64,000 nt of DNA from contig NZ_JADOVH010000005.1 of NCBI RefSeq assembly GCF_015751965.1, forward strand, positions 179,574-243,573. Reading direction: 5' to 3'. The position numbers were made by a program, and so were the translations under genes. Shown here in pieces: positions 46,322 through 55,352 of the stretch; within the stretch, counting starts at the first letter, position 1; the number at the start of each line of letters is the position of its first letter. The notes below the pieces were generated by a model. It ran no database searches. It saw nothing but the letters and a program-made list of their open reading frames with translations, and was not told the origin of the DNA. The DNA comes from Frigoribacterium sp. CG_9.8 (GTDB lineage Bacteria; Actinomycetota; Actinomycetes; Actinomycetales; Microbacteriaceae).

Positions 46322-47371
46322 ATGCACGGTGAGTACAAGGTTTCCGGCGGCAAGCTCGTGGTCGTCGACCTCGACGTGATCGACCATCGAATCGCCAACT
46401 TCCGGCTCGCCGGCGATTTCTTCCTCGAACCGGACGGCGCGCTGGCACTGATCAACGAGGCGGTCAACGGCCTCTCCGAAGACAGCGACGCCAGCGCGAT
46501 CGCGTTCGCGGTGCAGGGCGCGCTGCCCCACAACGTCATAATGCTCGGATTCTCGCCGGATGCCGTGGCGGTAGCGGTGCGACGCTCACTCGCGAATGCC
46601 ACCAGCTGGACCGACTACGACTGGCAGTTCATCCACGGTGCCGCGTATCCGCCCGTGCTGCAGATGGCACTCGACCAGGTTCTCTCGGAGGAGGTCGGCG
46701 CCGGGCGCCGCAAGCCGACTATGCGCATTTGGGAATGGAATACGCCTGGCGTCGTGATCGGCAGCTTCCAGTCGGTGAAGAACGAGGTCGACCTCGAGAA
46801 TGCGGCGAAATACGGCTTCCAGGTGGTTCGCCGGGTGAGCGGTGGCGGGGCAATGTTCATGGAGGCGGGCTCTGTGATCACATATTCGATCTACGCGCCG
46901 ACCGATCTCGTGCACGGCATGACCTTCGCCGACTCCTACGCTTTTCTCGATGAATGGGTGATCACCGCCCTCAAGTCGCTCGGAATCGACGCCTCCTACC
47001 AGCCGCTCAATGACATCACGAGCCCGAGCGGCAAGATCGGCGGCGCAGCGCAGAAGCGGCTCGGGACCGGTGCCGTGCTGCACCACGTGACCATGAGCTA
47101 CGACATGGACGGTGACCGCATGGTTGAGGTGCTGCGTATCGGTCGCGAGAAGATGAGCGACAAGGGCACAAAAAGTGCGAACAAGCGAGTGGATCCGCTG
47201 CGCAGCCAGACCGGGCTGAGCCGGGCCGCGATCATCGAGCGTATGGAGCAGACCTTCACGCGGCTGTACGGCGCGACACCGGATGACGTCACCCCCGATG
47301 AGCTCGCCCGCGCTGAGCAACTTGTCACAGAAAAATTTGGCACAGAGGAATGGCTCTATCGAGTGCCGTAA
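46322..47371 (+). CDS. lplA: Lipoate-protein ligase with N-terminal accessory domain
   Basis: Attaches lipoate or octanoate to E2/GcvH domains. 349 residues from ATG 46322 (AAAGG seven bases upstream; ATG 46307 is an alternative). The N-terminal ~85 residues (GEYKVSGGKLVVVDLDVIDHRI, LAGDFFLEPDGALALINEAVNGL) form the accessory domain usually found at the C-terminus or in LplB. The catalytic domain has RIWEWNTPGVVIGSFQSVKNEVDLE, FQVVRRVSGGGAMFMEAG (the RRxSGGG motif), and SGKIGGAAQKRLGTGAVLHHVT (catalytic lysine region). Stand-alone gene. Confidence 0.9.
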   Translation: MHGEYKVSGGKLVVVDLDVIDHRIANFRLAGDFFLEPDGALALINEAVNGLSEDSDASAIAFAVQGALPHNVIMLGFSPDAVAVAVRRSLANATSWTDYDWQFIHGAAYPPVLQMALDQVLSEEVGAGRRKPTMRIWEWNTPGVVIGSFQSVKNEVDLENAAKYGFQVVRRVSGGGAMFMEAGSVITYSIYAPTDLVHGMTFADSYAFLDEWVITALKSLGIDASYQPLNDITSPSGKIGGAAQKRLGTGAVLHHVTMSYDMDGDRMVEVLRIGREKMSDKGTKSANKRVDPLRSQTGLSRAAIIERMEQTFTRLYGATPDDVTPDELARAEQLVTEKFGTEEWLYRVP

Positions 47372-47431
47372 CGCCACGATATCCACCTCGAGGATGACTC
47401 GACCGACAGCGGTGTCACGTAACCTTGTCGG

Positions 47432-47740
47432 GTGAACTGGTGGATTTTTGGATGCGTGGTCGTCGGCCTTGTGCTGTTCGGCATCCTCGGCCAGCGGTTC
47501 GGACTCATTGACATCGTCGGTAAGACCAAGTCCCGCAGTGCCGGAAACGGCGCAGGACTGATGGGGATCGGTGACGAGATATTTGCACCGGCCCGGCACG
47601 AGGCTGCGATCGAACTGGATCGCCAGACCATCCTGCCCGCTCCGGCTCCGCTCGCCGGAGATCCGGTGCGGCCGTCGCAGGAGGCCGGCATCTACCGCGG
47701 TCGCGTGACCATCGATCTCACCCGCCCACCCCGCGGTTAG
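47432..47740 (+). CDS. Small membrane protein, DUF6191-like
   Basis: 102 residues, GTG 47432. One N-terminal hydrophobic segment (WWIFGCVVVGLVLFGILG) followed by MGIGDEIFAPARHEAAIELDRQ, the pattern of the DUF6191-type domain (GxxDEVFxPxAHxAxxEL), and a Pro-rich tail. Function unknown. Its transcript ends in a clear hairpin. Confidence 0.65.
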   Translation: MNWWIFGCVVVGLVLFGILGQRFGLIDIVGKTKSRSAGNGAGLMGIGDEIFAPARHEAAIELDRQTILPAPAPLAGDPVRPSQEAGIYRGRVTIDLTRPPRG

Positions 47741-47757
47741 CACGCCACCCCCGGCCA

Positions 47758-47782
47758 CCGCCCGGAAACAATCACCGGGCGG
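47758..47782. terminator. Bidirectional hairpin between convergent genes
   Basis: CCGCCCGG-AAACAATCA-CCGGGCGG, 8-bp perfect stem, placed 17 bases from each stop codon of the two converging genes. Confidence 0.65.
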
Positions 47783-47798
47783 GAGCGCGGAAGAGAGC

Positions 47799-48086
47799 TC
47801 AGGTGCGCTGCTCGAGCGCCTGGTACTCCGGATGGCGCCTCAGCCAGGTCACGACGTAGGGGCAGTCGGCGACCACACGGTAGTCGGTTTCGGCTCGAAT
47901 GTGATCGAGCACCGCCTGTACCATCTCTGAGGCGAGCCCGGTGCGGCGCATCGATGGCTCGATCTCGGTATGGGTGATGTGGATGTCGTGGTCAACGAGC
48001 CGGTAGTCGGTGAGCCCGACTTCGACGCCGTCTGTGGCGAAGACATAACGGTTCTGTTCGGGGAGATGGTGTACAACATCTGACAT
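47799..48086 (-). CDS. Small GNAT-like N-acetyltransferase (YjdJ type)
   Basis: 95 residues. ITHTEIEPSMRRTGLASEMVQAVLDHIRAETDYRVVADCPYVVTWLRRHPEYQAL matches the short Gcn5-related group with the RxTGxA acetyl-CoA loop and the conserved CPYV-x-W-x-x-x-HPEY end. Start ATG 48086 preferred; GTG 48089 adds one residue. Confidence 0.85.
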   Translation of the reverse strand: MSDVVHHLPEQNRYVFATDGVEVGLTDYRLVDHDIHITHTEIEPSMRRTGLASEMVQAVLDHIRAETDYRVVADCPYVVTWLRRHPEYQALEQRT

Positions 48087-48155
48087 CACACGAGACTACG
48101 GTCGGCGACCGGGCGTCGCAAAGAGGGTGGTGTGCGTGTGCGGGAGAATGTGCAG

Positions 48156-49007
48156 ATGCGCACCGACTGGACTCCCGAATCACCGCACCGCGTGATCCAT
48201 AGCGACAACCTCCTGGCCATCGCCGGCCTGCCCGACGGCGTCTTCACCCTGATCTACCTCGATCCGCCATTTAATACCGGGCGCGCGCAGGCCAGGCAGT
48301 CCACGACAAGCGTGCGCTCCGCATCCGGTCCGATTCGTGGGTTCAAGGGGCAGCAGTACGAGCGCATCCGCGGCGACCTGATGAGCTACGACGATCGTTT
48401 CGAGGACTACTGGACTTTTCTCGAGCCGCGCCTCGCCGAAGCCTGGCGGTTGCTCGCCGATGACGGCACCCTCTACCTTCATCTGGACTATCGCGAGGCG
48501 CACTACGCAAAGGTGCTGCTCGACGCGCTATTCGGCCGCGAGAACTTTCTCAACGAGATCATCTGGGCCTATGACTACGGGGCCAAGTCGAAGAGCCGTT
48601 GGCCGGCGAAGCACGACACGATCCTCGTCTATGTGAAGAATCCACGGGGGTACTACTTCGATTCGACCACTGTCGACCGCGAGCCCTACATGGCTCCGGG
48701 TCTCGTGACGCCGGAGAAAGTGGCGCGCGGCAAGCTCCCGACTGATGTCTGGTGGCACACCATCGTGTCGCCAACGGGACGGGAGAAGACCGGCTACCCC
48801 ACGCAGAAGCCCGAGGGAATCCTGCGCCGCATCATCCAGGCCTCGACGCGTGAGGGCGACTGGGTGCTCGACTTCTTCGCCGGCTCAGGAACGACCGGTG
48901 CGGTCGCTGCATCCCTCGGTCGCCGTTTCGTGCTCGTCGACGAGAGTGCGGATGCCCTTGCCGTGATCCGCGCGCGACTCACGAAGGCGGGTATCGCGTT
49001 CGAGTGA
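48156..49007 (+). CDS. Site-specific DNA methyltransferase (beta-type, orphan)
   Basis: 283 residues. Motif IV DPPFNTG comes first (~39), motif I FAGSGTTGAVAASLGRRFVLVDES comes near the C-terminus (~246), the order of beta-class amino-methyltransferases. Also HLDYREAHYAKVLLDALFGRENFLNEIIW and KTGYPTQKPEGILRRII, which occur in N6-adenine/N4-cytosine enzymes. No restriction gene lies nearby, so it is an orphan. DPPF rather than DPPY is consistent with beta-class enzymes. ATG 48156 has GGGAG upstream. Confidence 0.88.
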   Translation: MRTDWTPESPHRVIHSDNLLAIAGLPDGVFTLIYLDPPFNTGRAQARQSTTSVRSASGPIRGFKGQQYERIRGDLMSYDDRFEDYWTFLEPRLAEAWRLLADDGTLYLHLDYREAHYAKVLLDALFGRENFLNEIIWAYDYGAKSKSRWPAKHDTILVYVKNPRGYYFDSTTVDREPYMAPGLVTPEKVARGKLPTDVWWHTIVSPTGREKTGYPTQKPEGILRRIIQASTREGDWVLDFFAGSGTTGAVAASLGRRFVLVDESADALAVIRARLTKAGIAFE

Positions 49008-49056
49008 CGTGCCAGCAGCGCTCGGCCGGCTCACTGTGCAGCCGCCGCGATGGCAC

Positions 49057-49073
49057 CCGGGCCATTCGCCCGG
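49057..49073. terminator. Hairpin between converging methyltransferase and exporter genes
   Basis: CCGGGC-CATTC-GCCCGG, six-base perfect stem; it lies four bases before the exporter stop. No T-run. Confidence 0.45.
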
Positions 49074-49077
49074 CGGT

Positions 49078-50994
49078 TCACCGTTTCGGAGCTGCTCCGA
49101 GTCGATAGTCGGCCGAGGCATCACCCGGTCGTCTGCCCCCACTCGTATCGGGCTCGAGGGGCGCGCCCATCATCTCGGCGGCTCGCGTGGCGAGAATTGC
49201 GGCGTCTTGCTCGGCGACCTCCTGGATGGCGGATTTCTCGCGAAGTGGCGTCGCCTTGAGGAAGAAGCTGAGGATGAATGCAGCGGAAACCACGATGAGG
49301 CTCACCCAGAATCCACTCACCATCGCGTCCGAGAAGCCGCTGAGGAATGGCGCAGCGAGAGCGTGGTTGGCGTTGGTGAGGAACGAGGTGTTGCCGTCGA
49401 GCGATGCACTTGCTCCACCACCACTGGTGCTGCCGGGGGTGATTTTCGCGAGGACACTGTCGACGACCTGTGCGCGCGCTGTGCCATTCGAGAGATCGAC
49501 CTGCGAGGGAAGATTCGACTTGATCGGGCCGACGATCGAGTCGTAGATCTTTGACATGATTGCCCGGTTGGCTGGCGCATTTGCAATCGCCGGGTTGAGT
49601 GCCGCATCGAGTGCCGCACGGAGCGTGCCCGGGTTGGTGAAGTTTGCCTTGATGAAGCCGCCGACCGTGCTGAAGACCACGGAGAAGATGACCGCGACGC
49701 CGAGAGTTCCTCCGATCTGCCGGAAAAAAGTGGATGATGACGTCGCCACTCCGATGTCTCGCGGTCCAACCGAGTTTTGGCTTGCGATGGTGAGTGTCTG
49801 CATAAGCTGGCCGAGGCCGAGGCCCACAAGGAGCATCGCGCTGGCGAGCACGAGGTAATTCGTGTCCGCCGTAATCGTCGTGAAGATTAGGAATCCCGTC
49901 ACCATGAATCCGGTGCCGATGATGGGAAAGATCTTGTAACGGCCGGTGCGGGAGATGAGCTGGCCGCTCACGATCGAAGAGATCATCAGGCCGAGGATCA
50001 TCGGCAGCAGCTGGAATCCGCTCTCGGTCGGGGTGGAGCCCTTCACGAGCTGCAGGTAAAGCGGCACGGTGGAGATCGCACCGAACATGCCGAAACCGAC
50101 GAGCACACCCAGGACGGTGGCGACCGAGAAGGTCGACGATCTGAACAGCGTGAGCGGAATGAGCGCGTCATCCCCCATCAGCTTCTCCGAGATGATGAAC
50201 GCGATGATCCCGAGTCCGCCGGCGGTGTAGCAGGCGATGGCTAAACCTGATGTCCACCCCCAGTCACGCCCCTGTTCGGCAACGAGAAGCAGCGGCGCAA
50301 CGGCGATGATCACGGTGGTGGCACCCCACCAGTCGATCCGCACCCGTCGGTTGATGCTGCGCTTCGGCAGATGCAGGAATCGAAGCACCATGGCCAGGGC
50401 GATGATGCCGATCGGGATGTTGATCAGGAAGACCCAGCGCCATCCGGTGATGAACAGAATGGATGGTGCGCCGGCGAAAAGACCGCCGATGAGCGGACCG
50501 ATGACGCTCGAGATGCCGAAGACGGCCAGGAAGTAGCCCTGATACTTGGCGCGCTCGCGGGGGGCGAGCATGTCGCCCATGATCGCGAGTGGCAACGCCA
50601 TGAGGCCACCGGCGCCGATGCCCTGGATCGCGCGGAATCCGGCAAGCTCCAGGATCGAGGTGGAGAAGCCAGAGGCCACGGAGCCGATGATGAAAACGGA
50701 GATCGCGAAGATGAACAGCGGGCGGCGGCCGAAGATGTCGGAGAGCTTGCCGTAGATCGGTGTGGCGATCGTCGAGACGATCAGATAGGCGGTCGTGACC
50801 CAGGCCTGCTGGCTGAGACCGTCGAGGTCGTCCGCAATGGTGCGGATGGAGGTTCCAACCACGGTCTGGTCGAGTGCAGACAGAAACATGCCGGCCATCA
50901 GGCCGTACAGCACGAAGAGGATCTGGCGGTGGGTCATGATCCCACCGGACTCGTGGACTTCCTTGGCCCGGGTTGCAGTGTCGGCACGTGACAT
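49078..50994 (-). CDS. DHA2-family MFS multidrug exporter, 14 TMS
   Basis: 638 residues. Typical DHA2 features: LSALDQTVVGTSIRTIADDL in helix 1, YGKLSDIFGRRPLFI (motif A), FRAIQGIGAGGLMALPLAIMGDMLAPRERAKYQGYF (motif C region) and 14 hydrophobic segments. A large Ser/Gly/Asn-rich extracytoplasmic loop (~480-560) precedes the last helix. The cytoplasmic tail is Ala/Glu-rich. ATG 50994 follows CGAGGATTC. No regulator is adjacent; the 107-bp AT-rich gap towards vanY holds the divergent promoters. Confidence 0.9.
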   Translation of the reverse strand: MSRADTATRAKEVHESGGIMTHRQILFVLYGLMAGMFLSALDQTVVGTSIRTIADDLDGLSQQAWVTTAYLIVSTIATPIYGKLSDIFGRRPLFIFAISVFIIGSVASGFSTSILELAGFRAIQGIGAGGLMALPLAIMGDMLAPRERAKYQGYFLAVFGISSVIGPLIGGLFAGAPSILFITGWRWVFLINIPIGIIALAMVLRFLHLPKRSINRRVRIDWWGATTVIIAVAPLLLVAEQGRDWGWTSGLAIACYTAGGLGIIAFIISEKLMGDDALIPLTLFRSSTFSVATVLGVLVGFGMFGAISTVPLYLQLVKGSTPTESGFQLLPMILGLMISSIVSGQLISRTGRYKIFPIIGTGFMVTGFLIFTTITADTNYLVLASAMLLVGLGLGQLMQTLTIASQNSVGPRDIGVATSSSTFFRQIGGTLGVAVIFSVVFSTVGGFIKANFTNPGTLRAALDAALNPAIANAPANRAIMSKIYDSIVGPIKSNLPSQVDLSNGTARAQVVDSVLAKITPGSTSGGGASASLDGNTSFLTNANHALAAPFLSGFSDAMVSGFWVSLIVVSAAFILSFFLKATPLREKSAIQEVAEQDAAILATRAAEMMGAPLEPDTSGGRRPGDASADYRLGAAPKR

Positions 50995-51100
50995 GAATCC
51001 TCGATCTGTATGGCAAGGGGGCGTGTAAATAAAAATCGCCACCGATTAACACGCAATTATCAGCAGCAGAAAATATTGCGTAGTCTGCAAAGTTATACGC

Positions 51101-51946
51101 ATGGCAAGCATTATGCAAGTCATACACAGCCAACTTCTGGGTGTTCTCACAGCTACTATCGGAGTCGTGCGTCACCGGCCTGTTCGCTCTGTCATGGCAG
51201 CGTTTGTCGTGCTTACAGTGCTGGTGCCGCTGTTCGCTTGCGCTCCTGATTCAGACAGTGGTTCCACGGCGCGGTCGACCGTGGCTGCGCCAACAAATGC
51301 GGCTCACCCTTCCCGTACACCGACGCCTTCGTTCTTCGACAGGTCCGCACTCTCGATCGATGATCCGACCAGCATCTGGCTGGTGGTCGACAAGCTGCGG
51401 CCGCTCCAACCGGCCTCGTTTGCTCCGTCCGACCTCGTCGAGACGCCGCTACCGCATCTCAATCCGCCTTCCCTGCGTGCCGAAGCTGCGAACGCGATGA
51501 TTGCTATGTTCGCTGCGGCGAGGGCGGAGGGTGCGGGCGCAATGCAGCTGCAGAGCGCGTACCGCTCCTATTCCCTTCAGGTGGAGATCTACGGTGGCTA
51601 CGTCGCAAGTGCGGGCAAAACCGGCGCGGATTCGCAGAGTGCCAGGCCCGGTTTCAGCGAGCACCAGACGGGGCTCGCCGCCGATATCAGCGCCTTACCG
51701 CTCACCTGTGCGCTTGCCGCCTGCTTCGGCCAGACCCCGCAAGGCATCTGGCTCGCGGCGAATGCATACCGATTCGGGTATCTGCTTCGCTACCCCGCTG
51801 ATAAAACTGCGGCCACCGGATACATCTATGAACCGTGGCACTTTCGCTATGTCGGGGAGTCACTCTCCACCGAGATGAAGCGCACCGGGGCAACGACGCT
51901 TGAGGAGTTTTTCCACCTGCCAGCAGCGCCGGCCTACGCGCCCTGA
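51101..51946 (+). CDS. VanY-like D-alanyl-D-alanine carboxypeptidase, lipoprotein
   Basis: 281 residues. Signal segment ending in the lipobox LVPLFAC (Cys ~47) suggests a membrane-anchored lipoprotein. The M15B domain shows [34 protein letters not shown] (His and Asp metal ligands) and EPWHFRYVG (His ligand). It trims peptidoglycan stem peptides; vancomycin resistance is not implied. The ATG at 51101 gives a long N-terminus; ATG 51194 just before [15 protein letters not shown] is a plausible shorter start. Its 3' end overlaps pgm by 13 bases on the other strand. Confidence 0.88.
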   Translation: MASIMQVIHSQLLGVLTATIGVVRHRPVRSVMAAFVVLTVLVPLFACAPDSDSGSTARSTVAAPTNAAHPSRTPTPSFFDRSALSIDDPTSIWLVVDKLRPLQPASFAPSDLVETPLPHLNPPSLRAEAANAMIAMFAAARAEGAGAMQLQSAYRSYSLQVEIYGGYVASAGKTGADSQSARPGFSEHQTGLAADISALPLTCALAACFGQTPQGIWLAANAYRFGYLLRYPADKTAATGYIYEPWHFRYVGESLSTEMKRTGATTLEEFFHLPAAPAYAP

Positions 51947-53568
51947 CCGTTCAGTGCCGCGTCCACGATCGACTTCGCCTCGGCTTGCACGAGCTTCAGG
52001 TGCTCTGCCCCGAGGAACGACTCGGCGTAGATCTTGTACACGTCCTCCGTGCCGCTCGGGCGGGCCGCAAACCAGGCGTTTTCGGTGACGACTTTGACAC
52101 CGCCGATGGCGGCACCGTTGCCCGGCGCTTCGCTGAGCTTCGCGATGATCGGTTCGCCAGCGAGCACGGTTGCCGTGATTGCGGAGCCGTTGAGTTTGCT
52201 GAGCGCGACCTTCTGCGCCTTAGTCGCCGCGGCATCAACTCGCTCATATGCCGGTGAGCCGTATTTCTCGGTGAGTTCGGTATAGAGCTGGCTGGGGGAC
52301 TTGCCGGTGACCGCGATGATCTCGCTTGCGAGGAGGGCGAGCAGGATGCCGTCCTTGTCGGTGGTCCACACGGTGCCGTCCGTGCGCAGGAAACTCGCCC
52401 CGGCGGACTCCTCACCGCCGAAAGCGACGGAGCCATCGACGAGCCCGGGTGCAAACCATTTGAAGCCCACCGGCACCTCCCAGAGTCGTCGCCCGATCGA
52501 CTCGGCGACCCGATCGATCATCGAGCTGGAAACGAGGGTCTTGCCGATCGCGGCATCCGCGCTCCACTGCGGACGATGACTGTAGAGGTACTGGATGGCG
52601 ACAGCCAGGTAGTGGTTCGGGTTCATGAGCCCGCCATCCGGAGTCACGATGCCGTGCCGGTCGGCGTCGGCATCGTTGCCGGTGACCACGTCGTAGTCGT
52701 CCCTGTGCACCAACACGCTCGCCATGACGGATGCCGACGAGGGATCCATGCGGATCTTGCCATCCCAGTCCAGCGTCATGAATCCCCACTGCGGATCCAC
52801 TCCGGGGCCCACCACCGTGAGGTCGAGACCGTAGCGTTCGGCGATGGCGCTCCAGTAGTGCACGCTCGCCCCGCCGAGCGGATCCGCGCCGATGTGCACG
52901 CCCGCCTTCTTGATCGCCGCCATGTCGATGATGTTCTCGAGGTCGTTCACGTAGGTGCCCCGGTAGTCATAGGTGCCGACTCCGGAGGGCTCGGCCCGCT
53001 TTACTGCGCGGCTGCCCTCGGCGATGATCTCGTTCGCTCGGTTCGCGATCCAGTTGGTCGCATCGCTGTCCGCTGGACCACCGTGCGGCGGGTTGTACTT
53101 GAATCCGCCATCGCGAGGGGGGTTGTGACTCGGGGTCACCACGATCCCGTCGGCCTGCGGCTCGCCCGCTGCGATGTTGGCGTTGTACCGGAGGATCGCG
53201 TGGCTGATGGCGGGGGTGGGCACGAAGTCGCCGAACTCGTCGACCAGGGCATTCACCCCGTTTGCCGTGAGCACTTCGAGCGCGGTCGTCTCTGCCGGAC
53301 GGCTGAGAGCGTGGGTGTCGCCGCCGATGAAGAGCGGCCCGGTGATGCCCTGACCCGCGCGGTACTCCACGATGGCCTGAGTGATGGCCGCGATATGGGT
53401 TTCGTTGAAGGCGCGGTCAAGGCTGGATCCGCGGTGCCCGGAAGTGCCGAACGCCACTTTCTGCTCGGCGATGCTCACGTCAGGAACCAGTGCGTAATAG
53501 GCCGCGAGCAGTGCGTGCACATCGATGAGGTCGGAAGTCTGGGCCCTCTGGCCGGCGCGAGCATTCAT
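51934..53568 (-). CDS. pgm: Phosphoglucomutase, alpha-D-glucose specific
   Basis: 544 residues. Interconverts glucose-1-phosphate and glucose-6-phosphate. [14 protein letters not shown]-terminal motif, phosphoserine loop [19 protein letters not shown], metal-binding [12 protein letters not shown], sugar-binding [10 protein letters not shown] and C-terminal phosphate loop [16 protein letters not shown]. Stand-alone gene, convergent with vanY. Confidence 0.95.
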   Translation of the reverse strand: MNARAGQRAQTSDLIDVHALLAAYYALVPDVSIAEQKVAFGTSGHRGSSLDRAFNETHIAAITQAIVEYRAGQGITGPLFIGGDTHALSRPAETTALEVLTANGVNALVDEFGDFVPTPAISHAILRYNANIAAGEPQADGIVVTPSHNPPRDGGFKYNPPHGGPADSDATNWIANRANEIIAEGSRAVKRAEPSGVGTYDYRGTYVNDLENIIDMAAIKKAGVHIGADPLGGASVHYWSAIAERYGLDLTVVGPGVDPQWGFMTLDWDGKIRMDPSSASVMASVLVHRDDYDVVTGNDADADRHGIVTPDGGLMNPNHYLAVAIQYLYSHRPQWSADAAIGKTLVSSSMIDRVAESIGRRLWEVPVGFKWFAPGLVDGSVAFGGEESAGASFLRTDGTVWTTDKDGILLALLASEIIAVTGKSPSQLYTELTEKYGSPAYERVDAAATKAQKVALSKLNGSAITATVLAGEPIIAKLSEAPGNGAAIGGVKVVTENAWFAARPSGTEDVYKIYAESFLGAEHLKLVQAEAKSIVDAALNGQGA

Positions 53569-53663
53569 GGGGCAAGTCTCGCACCCCGGGCAATTCTGTC
53601 CGGTCGCTAATGCATAACTCCTGCAGTGAGAGCCGGGCCAGCAGAGCCAATAAGCTCGGCGCT

Positions 53664-54611
53664 ATGCCGCATCCGACGAACCTCGACGATACCTACTCCT
53701 ATCTGGGTCCGGCCGGAACCTTCACCGAGGCCGCGCTCGCCCAGGTGGCGGATGCCGCTGGCAAGACCTGGCAGCCGGTCAACAACGTGGGACAGGCTCT
53801 CGACGACGTCGTGTCGGGGCGCAGCACCGCGGCCATGATCGCCATCGAGAACTCGATCGAGGGCGGAGTCAGCGCAAGCCAGGATGCGCTCGCCAACATC
53901 CCGAACCTGCGCATCATCGGCGAATATCTCGTGCCGGTGAACTTCGTGCTCGTGGGCAGGCCGGGCACGCGGTTGCAGGATGTGCGGGTCATCAATGCGC
54001 ATCCCGTGGCCTACGCCCAGTGTCACCTCTGGCTCGACGACGCCCTGCCAGACCATGGCCATCTTCCTGCCACTTCCAATGTTGCGGCTGCGGCGTCGCT
54101 GCTGTCGGATACGACGGCGGATGCCGCAATCGCACCCCCCGGGATCACCGGCCATTACCCGCTCGATGTGCTTGCAAGCGAGATCGGCGACAACCCGAAC
54201 GCCGTCACCCGCTTCGTGCTGGTAAGCCGCACGACCCGCCTGCCAGAGCCGACCGGTTCAGACAAGACCAGCGTGATCGTGGAGTTGCCGGATGACACGG
54301 CGGGGCGGCTGCTCGAGATGCTCGAGCAGTTCGCCACTCGCGGAGTCAACATGAGCCTGCTCGCCTCCCGGCCGATCGGTGACGCTCTCGGCCGCTACCG
54401 TTTCGTGATCGACCTCGACGGTCACATCCACGATGAGCGGGTCGCGGACGCCATGCTCGGACTCAAACGTTTCAGCCCCAGGGTGATCTTCCTCGGCTCC
54501 TACCCGCGCGCCGACAAAATGCCGATCACCGTGACACCGCGCTATGACAATGCGGCCTTCACCGAGGCGCGTGGCTGGCTCGACGGGCTGATCGGTGGCG
54601 GCACGGCGTAG
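53664..54611 (+). CDS. pheA: Prephenate dehydratase
   Basis: Makes phenylpyruvate for phenylalanine. 315 residues from ATG 53664, where TYSYLGPAGTFTEAALAQV begins the family; an upstream ATG at 53610 adds 18 unrelated residues. Catalytic domain: AMIAIENSIEGGVSASQDAL, VRVINAHPVAYAQCHLWL. C-terminal ACT domain: TSVIVELPDDTAGRLLEMLEQFATRGVNMSLLASRPIGDALGRYRFVIDLDGH with the ESRP-like feedback site (LASRP). Monofunctional: no chorismate mutase part. Confidence 0.93.
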   Translation: MPHPTNLDDTYSYLGPAGTFTEAALAQVADAAGKTWQPVNNVGQALDDVVSGRSTAAMIAIENSIEGGVSASQDALANIPNLRIIGEYLVPVNFVLVGRPGTRLQDVRVINAHPVAYAQCHLWLDDALPDHGHLPATSNVAAAASLLSDTTADAAIAPPGITGHYPLDVLASEIGDNPNAVTRFVLVSRTTRLPEPTGSDKTSVIVELPDDTAGRLLEMLEQFATRGVNMSLLASRPIGDALGRYRFVIDLDGHIHDERVADAMLGLKRFSPRVIFLGSYPRADKMPITVTPRYDNAAFTEARGWLDGLIGGGTA

Positions 54612-54645
54612 TCACGCATCCTCGGTGATCGGCAAGGATGTAGGG

Positions 54646-55071
54646 ATGGAGAACGAATCGCCGTCGATTGATCCCCGGTATCGGCCGGAGTTCCAGCGTG
54701 GGTACAACGGCGCTGAGGTGCCGGTGCGCCCTGTGCCGATTGAGGGCGAGCGGTCTCCTTCAGAGGGGATCACGGCCGAATCCCCGACCGAAAGCGGCCC
54801 GCTGGTGATGGAGTCCGAGCCCGCACCGCGGCGGCGCAATCCCTACTTCCTCGTGATCCCGCTCGCTGGTGCCGCCGCTATCCTGCTGGGGGCGTGGCTG
54901 ACTGTTTCCCAGTGGATCACGAACTACTCCAACCAATCCGAGTCCTCGACTGCCTCGCAGAGAAGGTTTGTCGGCGTCATCATCTATGCGTTCTCGAGCC
55001 CGCTCATCACCGTCGGCCTCGCCGTTCTCTTCGGCTTCGTGTTTTGGCTCGCCCTCCGCAGGCGCTCATGA
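54646..55071 (+). CDS. Small two-helix membrane protein, unknown
   Basis: 141 residues. A polar Pro/Glu-rich N-terminal half (YRPEFQRGYNGAEVPVRPVPIEG) followed by two hydrophobic segments (~66-88 and ~107-132) separated by NYSNQSESSTASQR. No family recognised. Overlaps the next gene by ATGA. Confidence 0.6.
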   Translation: MENESPSIDPRYRPEFQRGYNGAEVPVRPVPIEGERSPSEGITAESPTESGPLVMESEPAPRRRNPYFLVIPLAGAAAILLGAWLTVSQWITNYSNQSESSTASQRRFVGVIIYAFSSPLITVGLAVLFGFVFWLALRRRS

Positions 55072-55352
55072 GAACGTCGGAGCGGGTGCTGGGCTTCGCC
55101 ACTGTGATCCTTATCGCAACGGTGATCGTGCTGTGCTGGGGGATTTCTTCCACCCAGCAGAGTTATGACACGAGTGGCAGTGGTGCGGGAATGCCGTGGC
55201 CGATCATCTGGGTGCGGATCGGCACGTCGGTCGCGCCGATTTTCGCCCTCGTCGGCCTCGCCTCTGCGGCCGGGCTGCTCTTCCTGAGGGCGGTCCGCTG
55301 GACCGACACACCAGCAGAATACGAGGAACCTACGCCGGAACCTTCACCGTGA
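55068..55352 (+). CDS. Small two-helix membrane protein, unknown
   Basis: 94 residues. Hydrophobic segments ~8-25 and ~50-73 with an outside loop containing YDTSGSGAGMPW, and a Pro/Glu C-terminus. ATGA overlap with the gene before suggests the two proteins form a pair. Its end overlaps the lipid kinase gene on the other strand by 23 bases. Confidence 0.6.
   Translation: MRTSERVLGFATVILIATVIVLCWGISSTQQSYDTSGSGAGMPWPIIWVRIGTSVAPIFALVGLASAAGLLFLRAVRWTDTPAEYEEPTPEPSP

Noticed and set aside
49009..49554. Plus-strand frame of ~180 codons after the methyltransferase
   Set aside because: Antisense to the end of the DHA2 exporter gene; composition is that of a shadow frame.
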